Shown in pieces: positions 49,294 to 61,300 of a DNA stretch of 64,000 nt (its first letter is position 1; each line of letters begins with the position of its first letter). Below the pieces are notes generated by a model, which was given only the letters and a program-made list of their open reading frames with translations, made no database searches and was not told the origin of the DNA. The stretch comes from Echinostoma caproni (Eukaryota > Platyhelminthes > Trematoda > Plagiorchiida > Echinostomatidae), in assembly GCA_900618425.1 (NCBI GenBank), contig UZAN01039605.1, forward strand, positions 1 to 64,000. The letters are read 5' to 3'. Both the position numbers and the translations under genes were made by a program.

Positions 49294-49316
49294 AGGAGGG
49301 GGGGAGGGGGGAGGGT
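49294..49316 (+). promoter_or_regulatory. G-rich tract upstream of the 49-kb promoter
   Basis: Three G runs of 8, 6 and 3 bases separated by single A residues, within GAGGAGGGGGGG, lie about 45-65 bp beyond the TATA box of the minus-strand gene. The tract could form a G-quadruplex on the plus strand. The 63.6-kb gene has a comparable C-rich plus-strand tract (63,695-63,715) at a similar distance. Confidence 0.4.
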
Positions 49317-49440
49317 CTTTTTGAAACCCAAATATGACACAACGGTGGACCAAAACCCGATTATGGTCGCTTGCATTTCAGGACACATACATGTGTATGT
49401 GTATAGTAGGTGGAGTTCTATGGCTGACGCCAGTTGGCGG

Positions 49441-49482
49441 TTTCTGTTGTTGTTGCTGTTGTTGCTGCTTCCGGTTGTTGTA
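49441..49482. repeat. TTG/CTG triplet-rich tract
   Basis: Irregular TTG and CTG triplets run for about 40 bp. The Gln- and Leu-rich open frames over it are repeat translations. Confidence 0.7.
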
Positions 49483-49819
49483 TAATGACGTACGCTGCAG
49501 ATAACCATTGCACAAAACTATTTTCCACGAGCAATATATTGGAAAACAATGCTTGTCTTTTGTTTTTTGGATTTTTTCTGTCATCACCTAATACTATCTC
49601 GAGGTAAATTATAACCTGAAACACAAAATTACCGGATTTTCATAACACTTTTTAACAGGACGTAGTTGTACAGTGCATTTTACTTCAAGGGAAATGTAGT
49701 CATGCATGATATACCCCAAGAAGCTGTCTACAGTGAAAATGAGAGGAAGAAGAACATATCTTTGATGCGCAATTGAACGATCTAGCAACAAAATTTACGT
49801 CAGAACCGGCTTTTCGGTT

Positions 49820-50965
49820 ATTCGGAATATATGTTCAATGTTCTTCAATTAGAGGCAGAGGGTAATTTCCCGTATGAGCCTCATCACCACAGACTCGAAG
49901 ATCTCATTCATGATAGATCTGCATACCACATTGTTCGCAGGACGCTGTCGAGCTTCCTCTTGAACATCTTATCATTGACCTCGTCCACCACGTCAGCTGG
50001 AAGGGAGTTCCAAAGGTTGGTTACCCTTCGCGATAGCCGGAACCGAAGAGGTAATCCTACGGACGAAAGCTTCAACAGCGTAAGTCCATGTCCACGAGTC
50101 CTGGTCTGCTCGCGCAGAGGGAAATACTCCATCAACTCTGGACCCATGTCACCGCGAAGAATACGTCGCACACAGATGATATCACCCCGTACTCGGCGAT
50201 AGGACTCCGGAAACAATCCAGTCGCATGCAATCGTTCGGTGTAGCAACACCCGCGTAACCCGGCAATCATACGGGTGGCAGCACGTTGGACTCTCTCCAG
50301 CTTCACCATTTCAGCAGTTGTATAGGGATATGTCGCAGCGCTCGCGAACTCCAAGCGAGGTCTGACGTGGGAGGTGTACAATGCCTTAAAACCGTCGTAT
50401 GAGAGTTTGGAAAACGAACNNNNNNNNNNNNNNNNNNNNNNNNNNNNNNNNNNNNNNNNNNNNNNNNNNNNNNNNNNNNNNNNNNNNNNNNNNNNNNNNN
50501 NNNNNNNNNNNNNNNNNNNNNNNNNNNNNNNNNNNNNNNNNNNNNNNNNNNNNNNNNNNNNNNNNNNNNNNNNNNNNNNNNNNNNNNNNNNNNNNNNNNN
50601 NNNNNNNNNNNNNNNNNNNNNNNNNNNNNNNNNNNNNNNNNNNNNNNNNNNNNNNNNNNNNNNNNNNNNNNNNNNNNNNNNNNNNNNNNNNNNNNNNNNN
50701 NNNNNNNNNNNNNNNNNNNNNNNNNNNNNNNNCGCAAGCGTTGTCAGTCTGCTCCTTGGTTTTTAGTGACCTGAAAACCAGCACTCCGAGATCCCGTTCG
50801 CATACGGACGCCAGTAAGGGAGTGTCCATAAGGTGGTACACTCTTGGACTGGGCTGCCGGCCAATGGACATGTAATGACATTTTGTAGGATTGATGGGTA
50901 AATCCCACACTCGCGACCAGTGCATCAAAGAGTCCAGGTCTGTCTGCAGGGATATCAATCAAACG
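49820..50965 (-). mobile_element. CR1-like non-LTR retrotransposon, ORF2 3' half, gap inside
   Basis: Reading leftward on the minus strand, the frame begins near 50,958 with LQTDLDSLMHWSRVW, then KCHYMSIGR and ERDLGVLVF. After the gap it continues with SHVRPRLEFASAATYP, LERVQRAATRMI, RRVTNLWNSLPADVVDEV and a stop near 49,908. This is the thumb and C-terminal region of CR1-like ORF2. Both sides of the gap are open, so this is one of the least decayed copies here. The catalytic YADD region is absent: the element is truncated at about 50,965. Confidence 0.88.
50420..50732. other. Assembly gap (313 N)
   Basis: A run of N within the CR1-like element; frames crossing it are artefacts. Confidence 0.99.
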
Positions 50966-51109
50966 CACGCAAAAGTATTCCTTTTAACAGAACCTAAAGT
51001 TTCAACTTTCACTCAAATTAATTATCAATACCCCGATTGAGGTACCTGATGTGTAATTGTGTCTAATTATTTGGTTCCCTCCACCAGTTGAATGAAGTAT
51101 ACACTTAAG

Positions 51110-51716
51110 GTTGCACGAGTTTGACAAGGATTAGTGTTTGGTTTGAATCAGCACTGCTCCCACGTTTGTTATCAGTGTCATTTGACCGTACACAAAGTAA
51201 GCAATCCAATCTTGGAGCCCATGGTTGCAACGGGATCGCAAGATGCTTTAGCGAATAAAAGGGATGGCCACCAAGATGGTTGGGTAATTTTGACTTATCA
51301 AATAATGCAGAACCCACAGCATCCATGTCAGCAGCTGCTCATGTTATCGAACAACGCACACCTTAGAGGCCACCGTTTCTAGTTACTGATTCCAAAGTGT
51401 GAAGTGGAATGCTGGTGCAATCTTCTGCAGTCACAGTATGCAGTACTTGGAACACCCTTCCATCCCATGTCAATTGTGCTCCAAATATTGAATCTTTCAA
51501 GTGGAGACTCGATTAAACCTTTGTACACCTCATATTCGTACACAATAAAAGCACACGCATATTCATTGAAGCCTACATCCTCTATAATCTGCTAACTAGA
51601 GCTGTAGGTGATTCTTTTCGCTGTGAAACGATTCAGTTGTGTAAGTATCCTATCGGGGCAAGATACGCATGATGTTGTAAGTAATTCCCAAAATAAACTT
51701 TGATTTTGACTTGTTA
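51110..51716 (+). mobile_element. CR1-like non-LTR 3' end with tail
   Basis: Frames read LTYQIMQNPQHP, then MLSNNAHLRGHRFLVTDSK and, after shifts, CSTWNTLPSHV and SFKWRLD. This is the C-terminal block of ORF2, followed by a 3' UTR with AATAAA at 51,692 and a TTTGATTTTGACTTG tail ending near 51,714. The left boundary is approximate. Confidence 0.75.
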
Positions 51717-52490
51717 TGTATGCCGACGATGCAAAAATATGGAAAGATGTGACAATACTTGGAGAGGTTTATCAATCGTCGATTGGTATAGAAATTGATT
51801 TGCCTAAACGGACGAATCCCCTCGCCAACCTGCTCGGTACTCGTACTTCCTAGACTATAAACAATATTCATATGCCTCAAAAATAAGGATCTTGGTGTCA
51901 TTCTTCAAGATAATAAGTCGTTCTATAAACCGCTCCCGGTGGTATTCCTCAACTGTAAGACATACTGGTGTTCCATAGCAGGTATTTGGCAAATTTGAAA
52001 CTAAACTGTTCCCCCGCTTGTAATCGGTATTCACTCCCGGATCGAGTGCATCATTCAAGCGTGGAATGCATAGCTGCATCCTAAGACTTATGTGGAAAGA
52101 CTGGAATCATTGCGGTTCTACTCTACACAGTAACGCCTAATTTGAGAAGACTTGATTTTGGTGTATCAAATAATGCAGGACACGGATCACCTACTTTGAT
52201 GTTTGTATTCCTTGTCGCCCGACACCTCAGGAGGTCTTCCAAACCTGTCAACAATAATGCGGGCATCTTTATTTGCCCTCAAATTGATTGATTCTTTCAA
52301 ACATTGACTAGATTAGACATTGTCATATCTTAAATTTAGAAATCCGGAGCAGTCTGTGCACGAAACAGTGGCACTTTGTGATAATCCGCACTTCTCTTTG
52401 ATCGGTAAATCAATTAAGTTGTGCAAATAACCCCACGGGACAAGAAGAACAACCACTTTCAAATATTCCTAATAATAAACTTTGACTTTA
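51716..52490 (+). mobile_element. CR1-like non-LTR fragment from catalytic YADD to 3' tail
   Basis: Just after the tail of the preceding copy the sequence reads YADDAKIWKDVTILGEV. It continues with KDLGVILQDNKSF near 51,890, IECIIQAWNA near 52,040 and ERLESLRFYS near 52,100, and ends in AATAAA at 52,474 plus CTTTGACTT. Stops and shifts break the frame, but the YADD itself is intact. Confidence 0.75.
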
Positions 52491-53202
52491 AGAACACAAA
52501 ACAGAAATAAGTGCATTGTCTGAATACGAATTTTCCCCTAGATTTATTAAAATTTTTCTGTTTCAATTTAATTTTTGTCAGCGTGAGATCTATCGTTGTT
52601 ATTTCGATTCGTTTTTCATAATTCAGTTTGGCGTTCTACATCTTTCGGTTCTTTTTTTGTTACTATGTTGGATGGTTTATAACTTTCCTCAATAGATTTC
52701 TGTTGTCAAATGTTGGACGTCTTCATTCAATATTGGTATTTTTCCCCGAATCGCAAACCATGAGATATATCCTTTTGTTTCATCACGCTCGTGTCGTGGT
52801 CCATATAAATTAAAAAACAAGCATAAACTCCTCCTGTGCCACTGGATGTGATTTATTTCATTTGTCAAGAACTCTATCAGAAATTAAGCAAATAGAGGAA
52901 AAGTGTGACTACATACTTGTGTCCGTCACTCGTTAGTAAATGTGATTGACAGACAGAATGGGTGACAAGCTGCGAAGAATGAATCAAATGCAATGATAGC
53001 CATAAACTTGCGTCCCACCGTCGAGCATAAAGCTATCCGACTGTTAGTAAGGAATGATCACCAAGGAGAAATCAGTGACCAGAGAAAAGAGTTTAAAATA
53101 ACCACCTTTAATAATTGCCTCGGCAATTCCCACATTATAATTATCATTTTCACATATTTGCTTTGACGATTCCCCCATTTCTGATGCGTTTCATCTACAT
53201 AG

Positions 53203-54843
53203 AAGGATGGTGTTTGCATTGTGGGAACAGTGCCAATTTCCACATGGTAAAAATGGTGTCTACTAGGGTCTCATATAACGAATATACTTTACTGAAGCTG
53301 GTTCTGGTAGCCAAACTGTATCCGCCGTACTCAGTGGACCGGAAACTAAGTTCAATTAAAATTCACTCACATTTTCATATCTAGCGTTGATCAGCTGAAA
53401 ATATTCAACTTTGGAGTGAGTGAAAAAAGAGTTCTGATCAAGGATTATAATGTGATATTTTTATCTGATGTTCCAGCCGTGAAATGCAAATGGGCATGAA
53501 GAACATGTACCGCACTGCTTTGGGTAAGCGAATGCGAAGAGACATTTCACGGTTTAGCTGTAGAGAGGCATGGAAGACTTTTAAGCCCCTAATGAATACT
53601 TGTTCAAGGTTTTCATAACTGGAGTACCGGAATTGTATCATAGAATTGCCGTTTTAGTAGAGCTATCCGTTGTCGGTCAAAAACAGGAGTCAAATCAAGG
53701 CAAGGATCATTTCCTAGAGTGAACAACTTGTCACTTGCATGACCTTGAATCGTTTTGATTTTATCAAAACTACCCAGTATGTGAATGTCGGTGGCAGAAT
53801 GAGTACTGTGAATTGAAAAGAACAAAGCTAAAAGTATTGTTTTAAGTAACCAATCTTTATGGCTAATACTTCACAACTGAAATTAGACGCATTAAGTTTT
53901 GATTCTTTAACAAATATTACAGATCGCCAATGCTTAGCTTTTATTTTTCACAGTAAGCAGTCCTTTTGTTCCTCTAACCGACCTACATCCGTCAACTTTT
54001 ATTGCTGATTACAACTAACTGATCAGTGTTTGGATCGAAGGAAAGCACATGGGCTGCATCAAGGATTCTTCGTAAGATGGTAAACGCGCCTATCAACAAA
54101 TTTGAGGATAAGTAGAAATGAGTGGACAAATTTTGCCACAAATGAGTAAGAATCGACAAAGGAGAGCGATTGTAACCAGCGACACGTCATCTGAATGAGT
54201 TGAAATTCACTGTGTCGTAGACAGTTGTCGAAAGCAAGTAACTGTTCACTGATTCAGATGAATTCCTGATGGATTGCTTCGAAACAATGCATTTGACAAC
54301 GTTAGTGTTCTTTCTGTACAGAATACCAACCAAGTCACTTGTGGTCCACTTTTGACCAACAATTTTCCTCCTGCGTTTTTTATTCGCCTCCCACCATCAC
54401 CACCCGATCCCTATCAAATAGTGCATTTGCACTCGTAACCTGATAGCGGAAAAATGAATACACGTATTTTGCATTCATTCGTTACATTAACAAAGTCTTA
54501 TTCTAATCAGCATCCTAGCATCCCGGTGACTGATCCAATCACTTTTTATTTTCAAAAATGTAGATAAAATATATTTAAGAACCAAATACTCCTAGATGCA
54601 CAGAACTGTTTTTTTTTTCTTGGAAAGAACAAATCTTTAAAGTGCATTTCAGCAGTTTTGTTATTCGAAGTCGGCATGTGCGTGCGCTCGCGAGCCTACG
54701 AACTATATTCCACAGGACGTTGTCAAAGGGCACTCAATGTAGCTGATGTGCGGAACCAACTGGCTCAAACACTATACAGTCAAATCTTTCAGGTGTTTTG
54801 TGCTATCAAGTTATCAACTTTGTATGTAATGTTTTCAAACTGA
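53203..54843 (+). CDS. Unrecognised gene, three joined exons (partial)
   Basis: Exons 53,203-53,246 (phase 0 in, 2 out), 53,477-53,523 (2 in, 1 out) and 54,653 onward (1 in) join in one open frame. Acceptors CATCTACATAG, TGATGTTCCAG and GTGCATTTCAG are good; donors are GTAAAA (weak) and GTAAGC (strong). The joined peptide reads KDGVCIVGTVPIST, then REMQMGMKNMYRTALAVLLF, then ELYSTGRCQRALNVADVRNQ. The last exon either ends at 54,792 at a weak GTGTTT donor or runs on to a stop at 54,841-54,843. A short hydrophobic stretch (TALAVLLFEVGMCV) is the only visible feature. Upstream exons are not placed. Confidence 0.55.
53371..53394 (-). other. Isolated 24-nt exon-like segment
   Basis: A strong acceptor (GAATATTTTCAG) and a GTGAGT donor flank 24 nt that are open only in phase 0 (LINARYEN). 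Unlike the other micro-exons here it is not phase 1, and no partner exon was found. Confidence 0.2.
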
Positions 54844-54849
54844 CCACGT

Positions 54850-57800
54850 ATATAACCCGGCAAATTTGTGTTGTGCAAATCCTAAAACAATTATTTTCAT
54901 CTTCGTTTGAGGGAGCAGTTGGGTTCAAACATCTTGTTCATTGCTAGCCAGTTCAATTTCAGATTTGCCGATGCATTTATCTACGGGTTGTACGGATGAT
55001 TAACTTGGCCGAGGATTGGTGCAATCCATGGTAAAATGATTTAGGGCTCGGTGACAGAACAAAGACAAAGGCACGAAACCATGATTAGTCGATTACGGTA
55101 CACCATCTCCGAAGATTTGCAGGCCAAACTACTTCTGTCACAACTTCTTTGTGACACATTGGTCCACGCTTACCTTTTGTTTTAATTCACGATGTATAAT
55201 CCTATCACTCAATTCAGATGCAACATTGAAAAAGGACGTATATTGTTTTGTTAAATTTTGTGCCGTGGATGGAGTCAACTGATACTTTCAGAAGCATTCT
55301 AATGCTGCCCACTTTCATCCATATAACAGTACACTGAAAACTTGAACAGGACGAAATACTGTGTGTTGTACGGTACGCGGCTCTCCAAACTGTATAACCT
55401 CCTGTTAGGTTCGTCAAGGTTTAAACCGTGTAAACAACTAACCGAAGTGGAGGTCTAGTGACAGATGGTTAGTGAATGGAATCTGAATATCTGAACAGCG
55501 GGCAAGCGGGGGTAGTAAAACTGGACAGCGCTCAAATTGGTGGCCTAACGGGGATCTTATTGATGCATCGATAAATGAAGGACTGATAAATCCGAAACGG
55601 AAATGTTGACCGTAATAATTCAGTTATTCGTTCTTTCTACAAGGAATACTATTGTTTGACATATAATGCAATGCTTCCAGTTCATCTTTTTCTCTGAACA
55701 TCATGTAGCGTTATCCGACCATCCTTTTATTTCAACTGTCCTTTCCGGTTTTAATGTAAGAATCAGTTATGTCGGCACTTACTAAGAACAAAACGCAGTT
55801 GTACTAACTGGCCCCAGCGTGCAAATAGCGGTTATCAGTCTGCAATCAATAGCCGTTCTATGGTAGCCTCTGCTGAGTAGTTTGCAAACCACGCAGGTCG
55901 ATCGCACTGGTTATTCAGTAGCTTATATGCATTGCCAAAAATGGTTTTGAAAGCCGTCGATCAACGAGGATGCATTGCTGTAATGGTTATGTTAAACTAC
56001 TGGACACATCTTTTTGGTAGCTTGATTCGCTTTTCATTTTAGTCTTTACTGAAATGAAACTTATTCAAAAATGTAGATTGCTGGTGTGACTATAATGCAT
56101 ACTAGAATTTTCAATGTTTTGTATGCAGAACAAAACCAATTTCAATCTACTTGCTTTCTCCTTCATGGACGGTTCACATTTTCTCTACACTTATTGAGAC
56201 ACATTTTCCCGATTTAGGGTGTGAATGATTAAGGGGCTATAGTTCAACACCTGCAAGGCAAATCTGAAAGTAGTCAGGCTGTGCCACATATCACCGGAAT
56301 ATTGCTTTGCAGGTCATGTGTTTACAGCCCTGAAGTACCTTTATGTTTTTCTCCACCCCCTCGTGTGTACTGATATTTTTTTTAAATTAATTGCTCTTAG
56401 GGAACCTTGATTAATGAAAGCAGAAAACGGAAAGTAAAAGTCATCTGATCCAATATCCTTAACCGTAACAATCAGATTATTCATCTCATGAACATGTCAC
56501 GTGTATGTGCTTGCTTATCAAATTTGAGGAGTGCCTGCAACAGAATAGATCTCCTGATTTCAATTTCCTATCCAAGAACCTTTTATCACTGCGCTTTTAA
56601 ACAGAACCCCGAGTTCAGATCAGTATGTGACTCGCCAGTTTCAACACCCAATCAATTATGACTCATAGCTGTAGGGGAGCTGAATTCCACCCCAGTAAAT
56701 TTATTTGTTGATAACTGCTTAGAATAGTCATGGAGACCAGATTCGTGATAACGGGATGCCTGTCATGGCTCCTTTTAGTGCTGCACTGAGAAGCTCTTAC
56801 AAGAAGGAATCTCGAGTTCGATTCCTCAAGGTGTAGTTGGCTGTGTGGAAGTGAATTTGGAAGAATGGTCGTTTTCAAATGAAGCTTTATTTTCATAGGT
56901 CAAAGTTGTAAGTATCATGTTGTCAAGTGATATGTATTTCTAGATCACTACATTATGTTGTAAACTTCATATAGATTATAGTTATTGGTAGTTCAAACGT
57001 AATAACCATCTGTATGATTGGCTTCCCAGAAACTGGGGGCGATCACTCAGTAGTTGGAAGTGAGGGTGAAGCGGGTGGGATNGATTTGAATGCAAGTACC
57101 GCAAGCCAATGGGCTGAGAATCTGCACAGTGGAACCACAATTCCATTGTGAATAGGGCGTACAACAAAAATGCGTACTGATGAATAAAACCAATTTTTTC
57201 TCTCGGTTTTCTGCAAATAACACGTTATCACGTCTTATCTTCTTTAGTTAATTGTCCAATGTTAATGGGTGTTGAAATCCAAGACTGTGCTACCCCGATT
57301 TTTTCTCATGTTATTGCTACATCAAGAACGTGTCAGCAACGAGCTATGAATGACATCTAACGAATTCCTAGCGTTTTAGTGTCCGAAATGATCGAGGTTT
57401 ATTGGGGCTTCCTCANCAACGTGTTTAGGTTTAACTGTAAATTAGCCTCAAACGAGTAGAACTAAGTTCGATAGCATCGCGTGTAAACGATAGAAACAGT
57501 TGCAAACAAAATACTGAATCCACAACTGTGTGGACAGAAGACAATTGTTACCACACTTCATTTGTGTTGGATCCAGCCAAAACCTACGTGACAAACCAAA
57601 AAACGACCCATTACGTGACCCGTGACGAGTAACGCGTGAAAGAAAATAATTATCAGAAATTTCCAGCGTAAAAATTGGCCCCCGTGCCTACTTAACATGC
57701 AGTGATAAAACTGTAAAGACGATGTGCTTCTTTCTGATTTAACTTGGTGAATTAATCACGTCCATTTACACCTTAAATGCATGCTTCTAAGCAACTATAA

Positions 57801-58340
57801 ATAACTGAAATCGATGTTACGAAAACCAGCATTTTCAACATATTGTTTGTATTTTACTATTCATATGCGAGTCTTACACAAATATAGTAGTGTATCTGCT
57901 GAATGAGGCATCGATGGTTTGGTTTTTACATTTTATTATATGTCATTTGAAGAGGGACTAATTTTTATTATCCTTTTGAAATACTCGAAGATCTCTGGTA
58001 CTGTTTCTCAGACCGCTTTTTTCTGTTGGATGTAACTTGTGGTTTTACCCACATTAAACAAACTGCCAAATTCACTGCCCGCTTTGCGAAAAGTCCTTCC
58101 TTCATGTTTTCCATTGTTTAGAGACATAAAGCATGATAAAAGTTTTCGATTTAGAGATATTTATTTCAAAAGTACACAATTTACAATCTTTACAAATATA
58201 AAATATAGCTGTTCAACGTTGACGACACTTTCCATTTGTTTGCATGCGGTAAAGAGTTTGCTGGAAATACAAAAATGGAAATAATGAATACTTAAGTCAC
58301 AGAAATCAGTGTCAGATGTGTGACACGCAGTCAAAGATCA
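54850..58340. other. Stretch without recognisable genes
   Basis: AT-rich with single-N joins at 57,082 and 57,416. I see no supported exon, RT motif or RNA gene. Confidence 0.4.
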
Positions 58341-58348
58341 TCGTTTTT

Positions 58349-61300
58349 TTAGTAGCATGCGTTGTTTAGCTGAAGGCTGATTTCAAGTTGCTGAGGCGTT
58401 GCTGAGACTTCTCAAAGATCGACCGGGTCTCCCAAATTCGTTATTGTTCTTTGTGATAATACGTGTAACACTCACATTGATTGTGCTTGAAATTTGCTGA
58501 CAGTATCCTATCTGAATGTTTAACGGCATTGGCATGTGTTCGGTACTAATAATTGCCTTACGTTCGCTGTCCCTTTCAGGCGCGCAATGGTTGAATACGG
58601 TGAAGACTGAGTACAAACAAGCTGAAGAGTCCGAAAATTCATGAGAATTCATAATCAATACAAACCTTGTGTACTCCCCCTCCCCAAATACAGTTTGTAC
58701 ATTGTATTTTGATGTCCGTTCTGTGCGTTAATATACGTTCGTGCGCGACAGTAGTGTTCTCCCTGTGTGAGCGTGTCTGACTGTGAGAGAGGGTTCTCGT
58801 GGGTCTTCATACTTGCTGCGCGATTTCCGTACCCACGTCACAACTGCAGCGATCCTTTACTTATTGACTTATGTGCACGAAAATCCCACCCCTTTCCCCC
58901 GTTCTAAGTGCAAACTTATCCTGTCTTGCATATCTGTATACATAAACTCTTTAGTACTCTATTTGGCCTGGATACTGATCGACAAGGAAAGTGTTTGTTC
59001 TGAGCTTTCTAATGCACCTAGTAATTTACTCATATTACTGTATATTTGCCATTCCACATTTTCAACTCTTTTTACCAGGATTGTAAGGGTGGTAGATTTT
59101 TTGGCTGAAAGTTTTTATATAACTCGCTAAAGTTTCAGTACAATAGTCAATGCTAAAGAACTCGAAAGATCGGTTTTGCAGAAAAGGCACACTTTCAAGT
59201 AAAATGTAGACATATTCGTCTTGTCTAAAGGAACAAGAATGAATGTGTCCTTAGTTGAATCACGTATTCGAATAAATGGAATCCAGGAACTCTTACCTCT
59301 CAGAAATGAAATGAATCCAAATTAATGTTTAGGCATTCTGAAATAGATCGGATATGGGTGCTTATTAAAAGAGTAATTATAAAGAAACGGAACTGTCAAC
59401 TAACCATTAATCAATGCACTCGACATTGCCTTTAACATAATCAGGACATTTTGAATCCTGTGTACAAATAGAACTAAGTAGAACATGAAAAATAACGAAA
59501 TCCTTCTTGGTAAACACTATCGTATGAACAGATTGTACAGTTTCATTGATAAACCATAGCTACATTGCCTGGCATCAAATGATCAACCTACCGTCCTAGC
59601 TGATCTTTGATGACCCTTCAATGTACATCATATTACATCCAAAACCCCTTTATCCATTAACTTTCCATGTCATGATAGTTTTGAACCTCGAACGCTTCAA
59701 ACTGGACGGTTGTTTGTGCTCGTGAACTGTACGTAACTAATACTTCTCATTCGTTAAACTTCACACCCAATTGTTAAAGCGAGTTTGTCAGCTTGTTNAG
59801 CTTGTTCTTGGTCTAACCGATGTGAATCGGCTTCAACGCGTACTGTACGCTTCGATCTGAATTTCACAACGAATCATTTTGTGCTTTGCATAAACCACCT
59901 CAGCTACATGATTTGGATTGGTCATTACCCATGCTGTTTCTGGTGTTCAATATTCCCGGGGTCTGGTCGCAGTTGATCGGTTGCCGGAAAATGGATCCAA
60001 TACATGTTCTTGTATTTGTTCATCATTAAGAGTCATGATATGTGCGCGATCACTTCATTAGCAAGACTGAAAACGTGCTTACTTCAATTCCTTGTTTATG
60101 TGCACTGGCTTGGGAGTTCAGAATTCGCAGTTTTCCGATTGCTAAGCATTGTTCCCGCGCAGTACTAATAACTAATTACAACCGGCCCGTTCCAATGAGC
60201 AGCTACACAATGCTTTTCATTCGATATAAATAGAAATTGTAAATCAAATAATGTGATCAAATCTTAAGAACTAGGTGATAACTCCTGTACTTTGCAATAT
60301 ACATATAGACACTAGTTGGACTTGAGTCCAGTAACCCAGAGGCTTCATTACCTATGTAATCCAGACGGAATTATTCCATGAGTGTCTTTGGGAGTACAGT
60401 TTGAGGTTACAAGAAGATGAATAGACTATTCTTGATGGCTTGCATGCACAGAGGCCAACTAAATGATGATCACATGTGCAGTTTTCGGTTTGTAAAAAAG
60501 GGCAAAACTGAGAAGGTGATTAGTAAATTCCTGGGTATCCGAAGTGATTCCTCTTTTTTTACCATTACATTTTGATTAAAAGATATTTCAAAATTTCCGC
60601 AATCACTTAATTATGTTTGAGTATATTTGACAGATGGACACATCACATTTAAACATCATGTCAATTGTCGAGGAGAGCTCACACTGGAACATCAGGTTGC
60701 TCAAACTTCAAAATCATAATTGGTAGTCAAAGTTTTAGAAAAAACAGCAAGTCATGCCAAAACAAAATGTTGTTTCGGTGATATGTTTTCAAAAACAAAT
60801 ATATTGGGAAAGATCTTCTTCTATACCTGGTACAAATCTTCTGTTCGTTCTGTCCTCATATCCAAGCATCAAACAGTTGACAATGAAAAGGATTAGGTGT
60901 TAAGCAAATTGCAACCGAGAAACCGAAATTCATTTAGAACCGCGCAGAGTTCAACCAGTTACGTGACATTAAACGATCAACTTACCAATCATTTCTGTCA
61001 AGGCTCCTGAGAGGCACGTATTGGAAACACATACGTTTGATTGAACGTATAGTTATACAAAATATAACGAAGAAATCTTGAACAAAAACTGTAGCAGCCT
61101 TTTGTGGTTATTGGTTCGAAGGCATGACAACAAAAAATTAAACCTAAAATATGTGGAACCCCACACACGTACTTTGTGCAATGAAAATATCTATGATGAC
61201 CATTAAAGAGTATTGGGCAGCTGCTTATTCCTACTTGGTGCTATGCGTACTTTTGCTTTCCCTATCAGCACTCGATTTACAAAGCATCGAGTAGGGAGTT

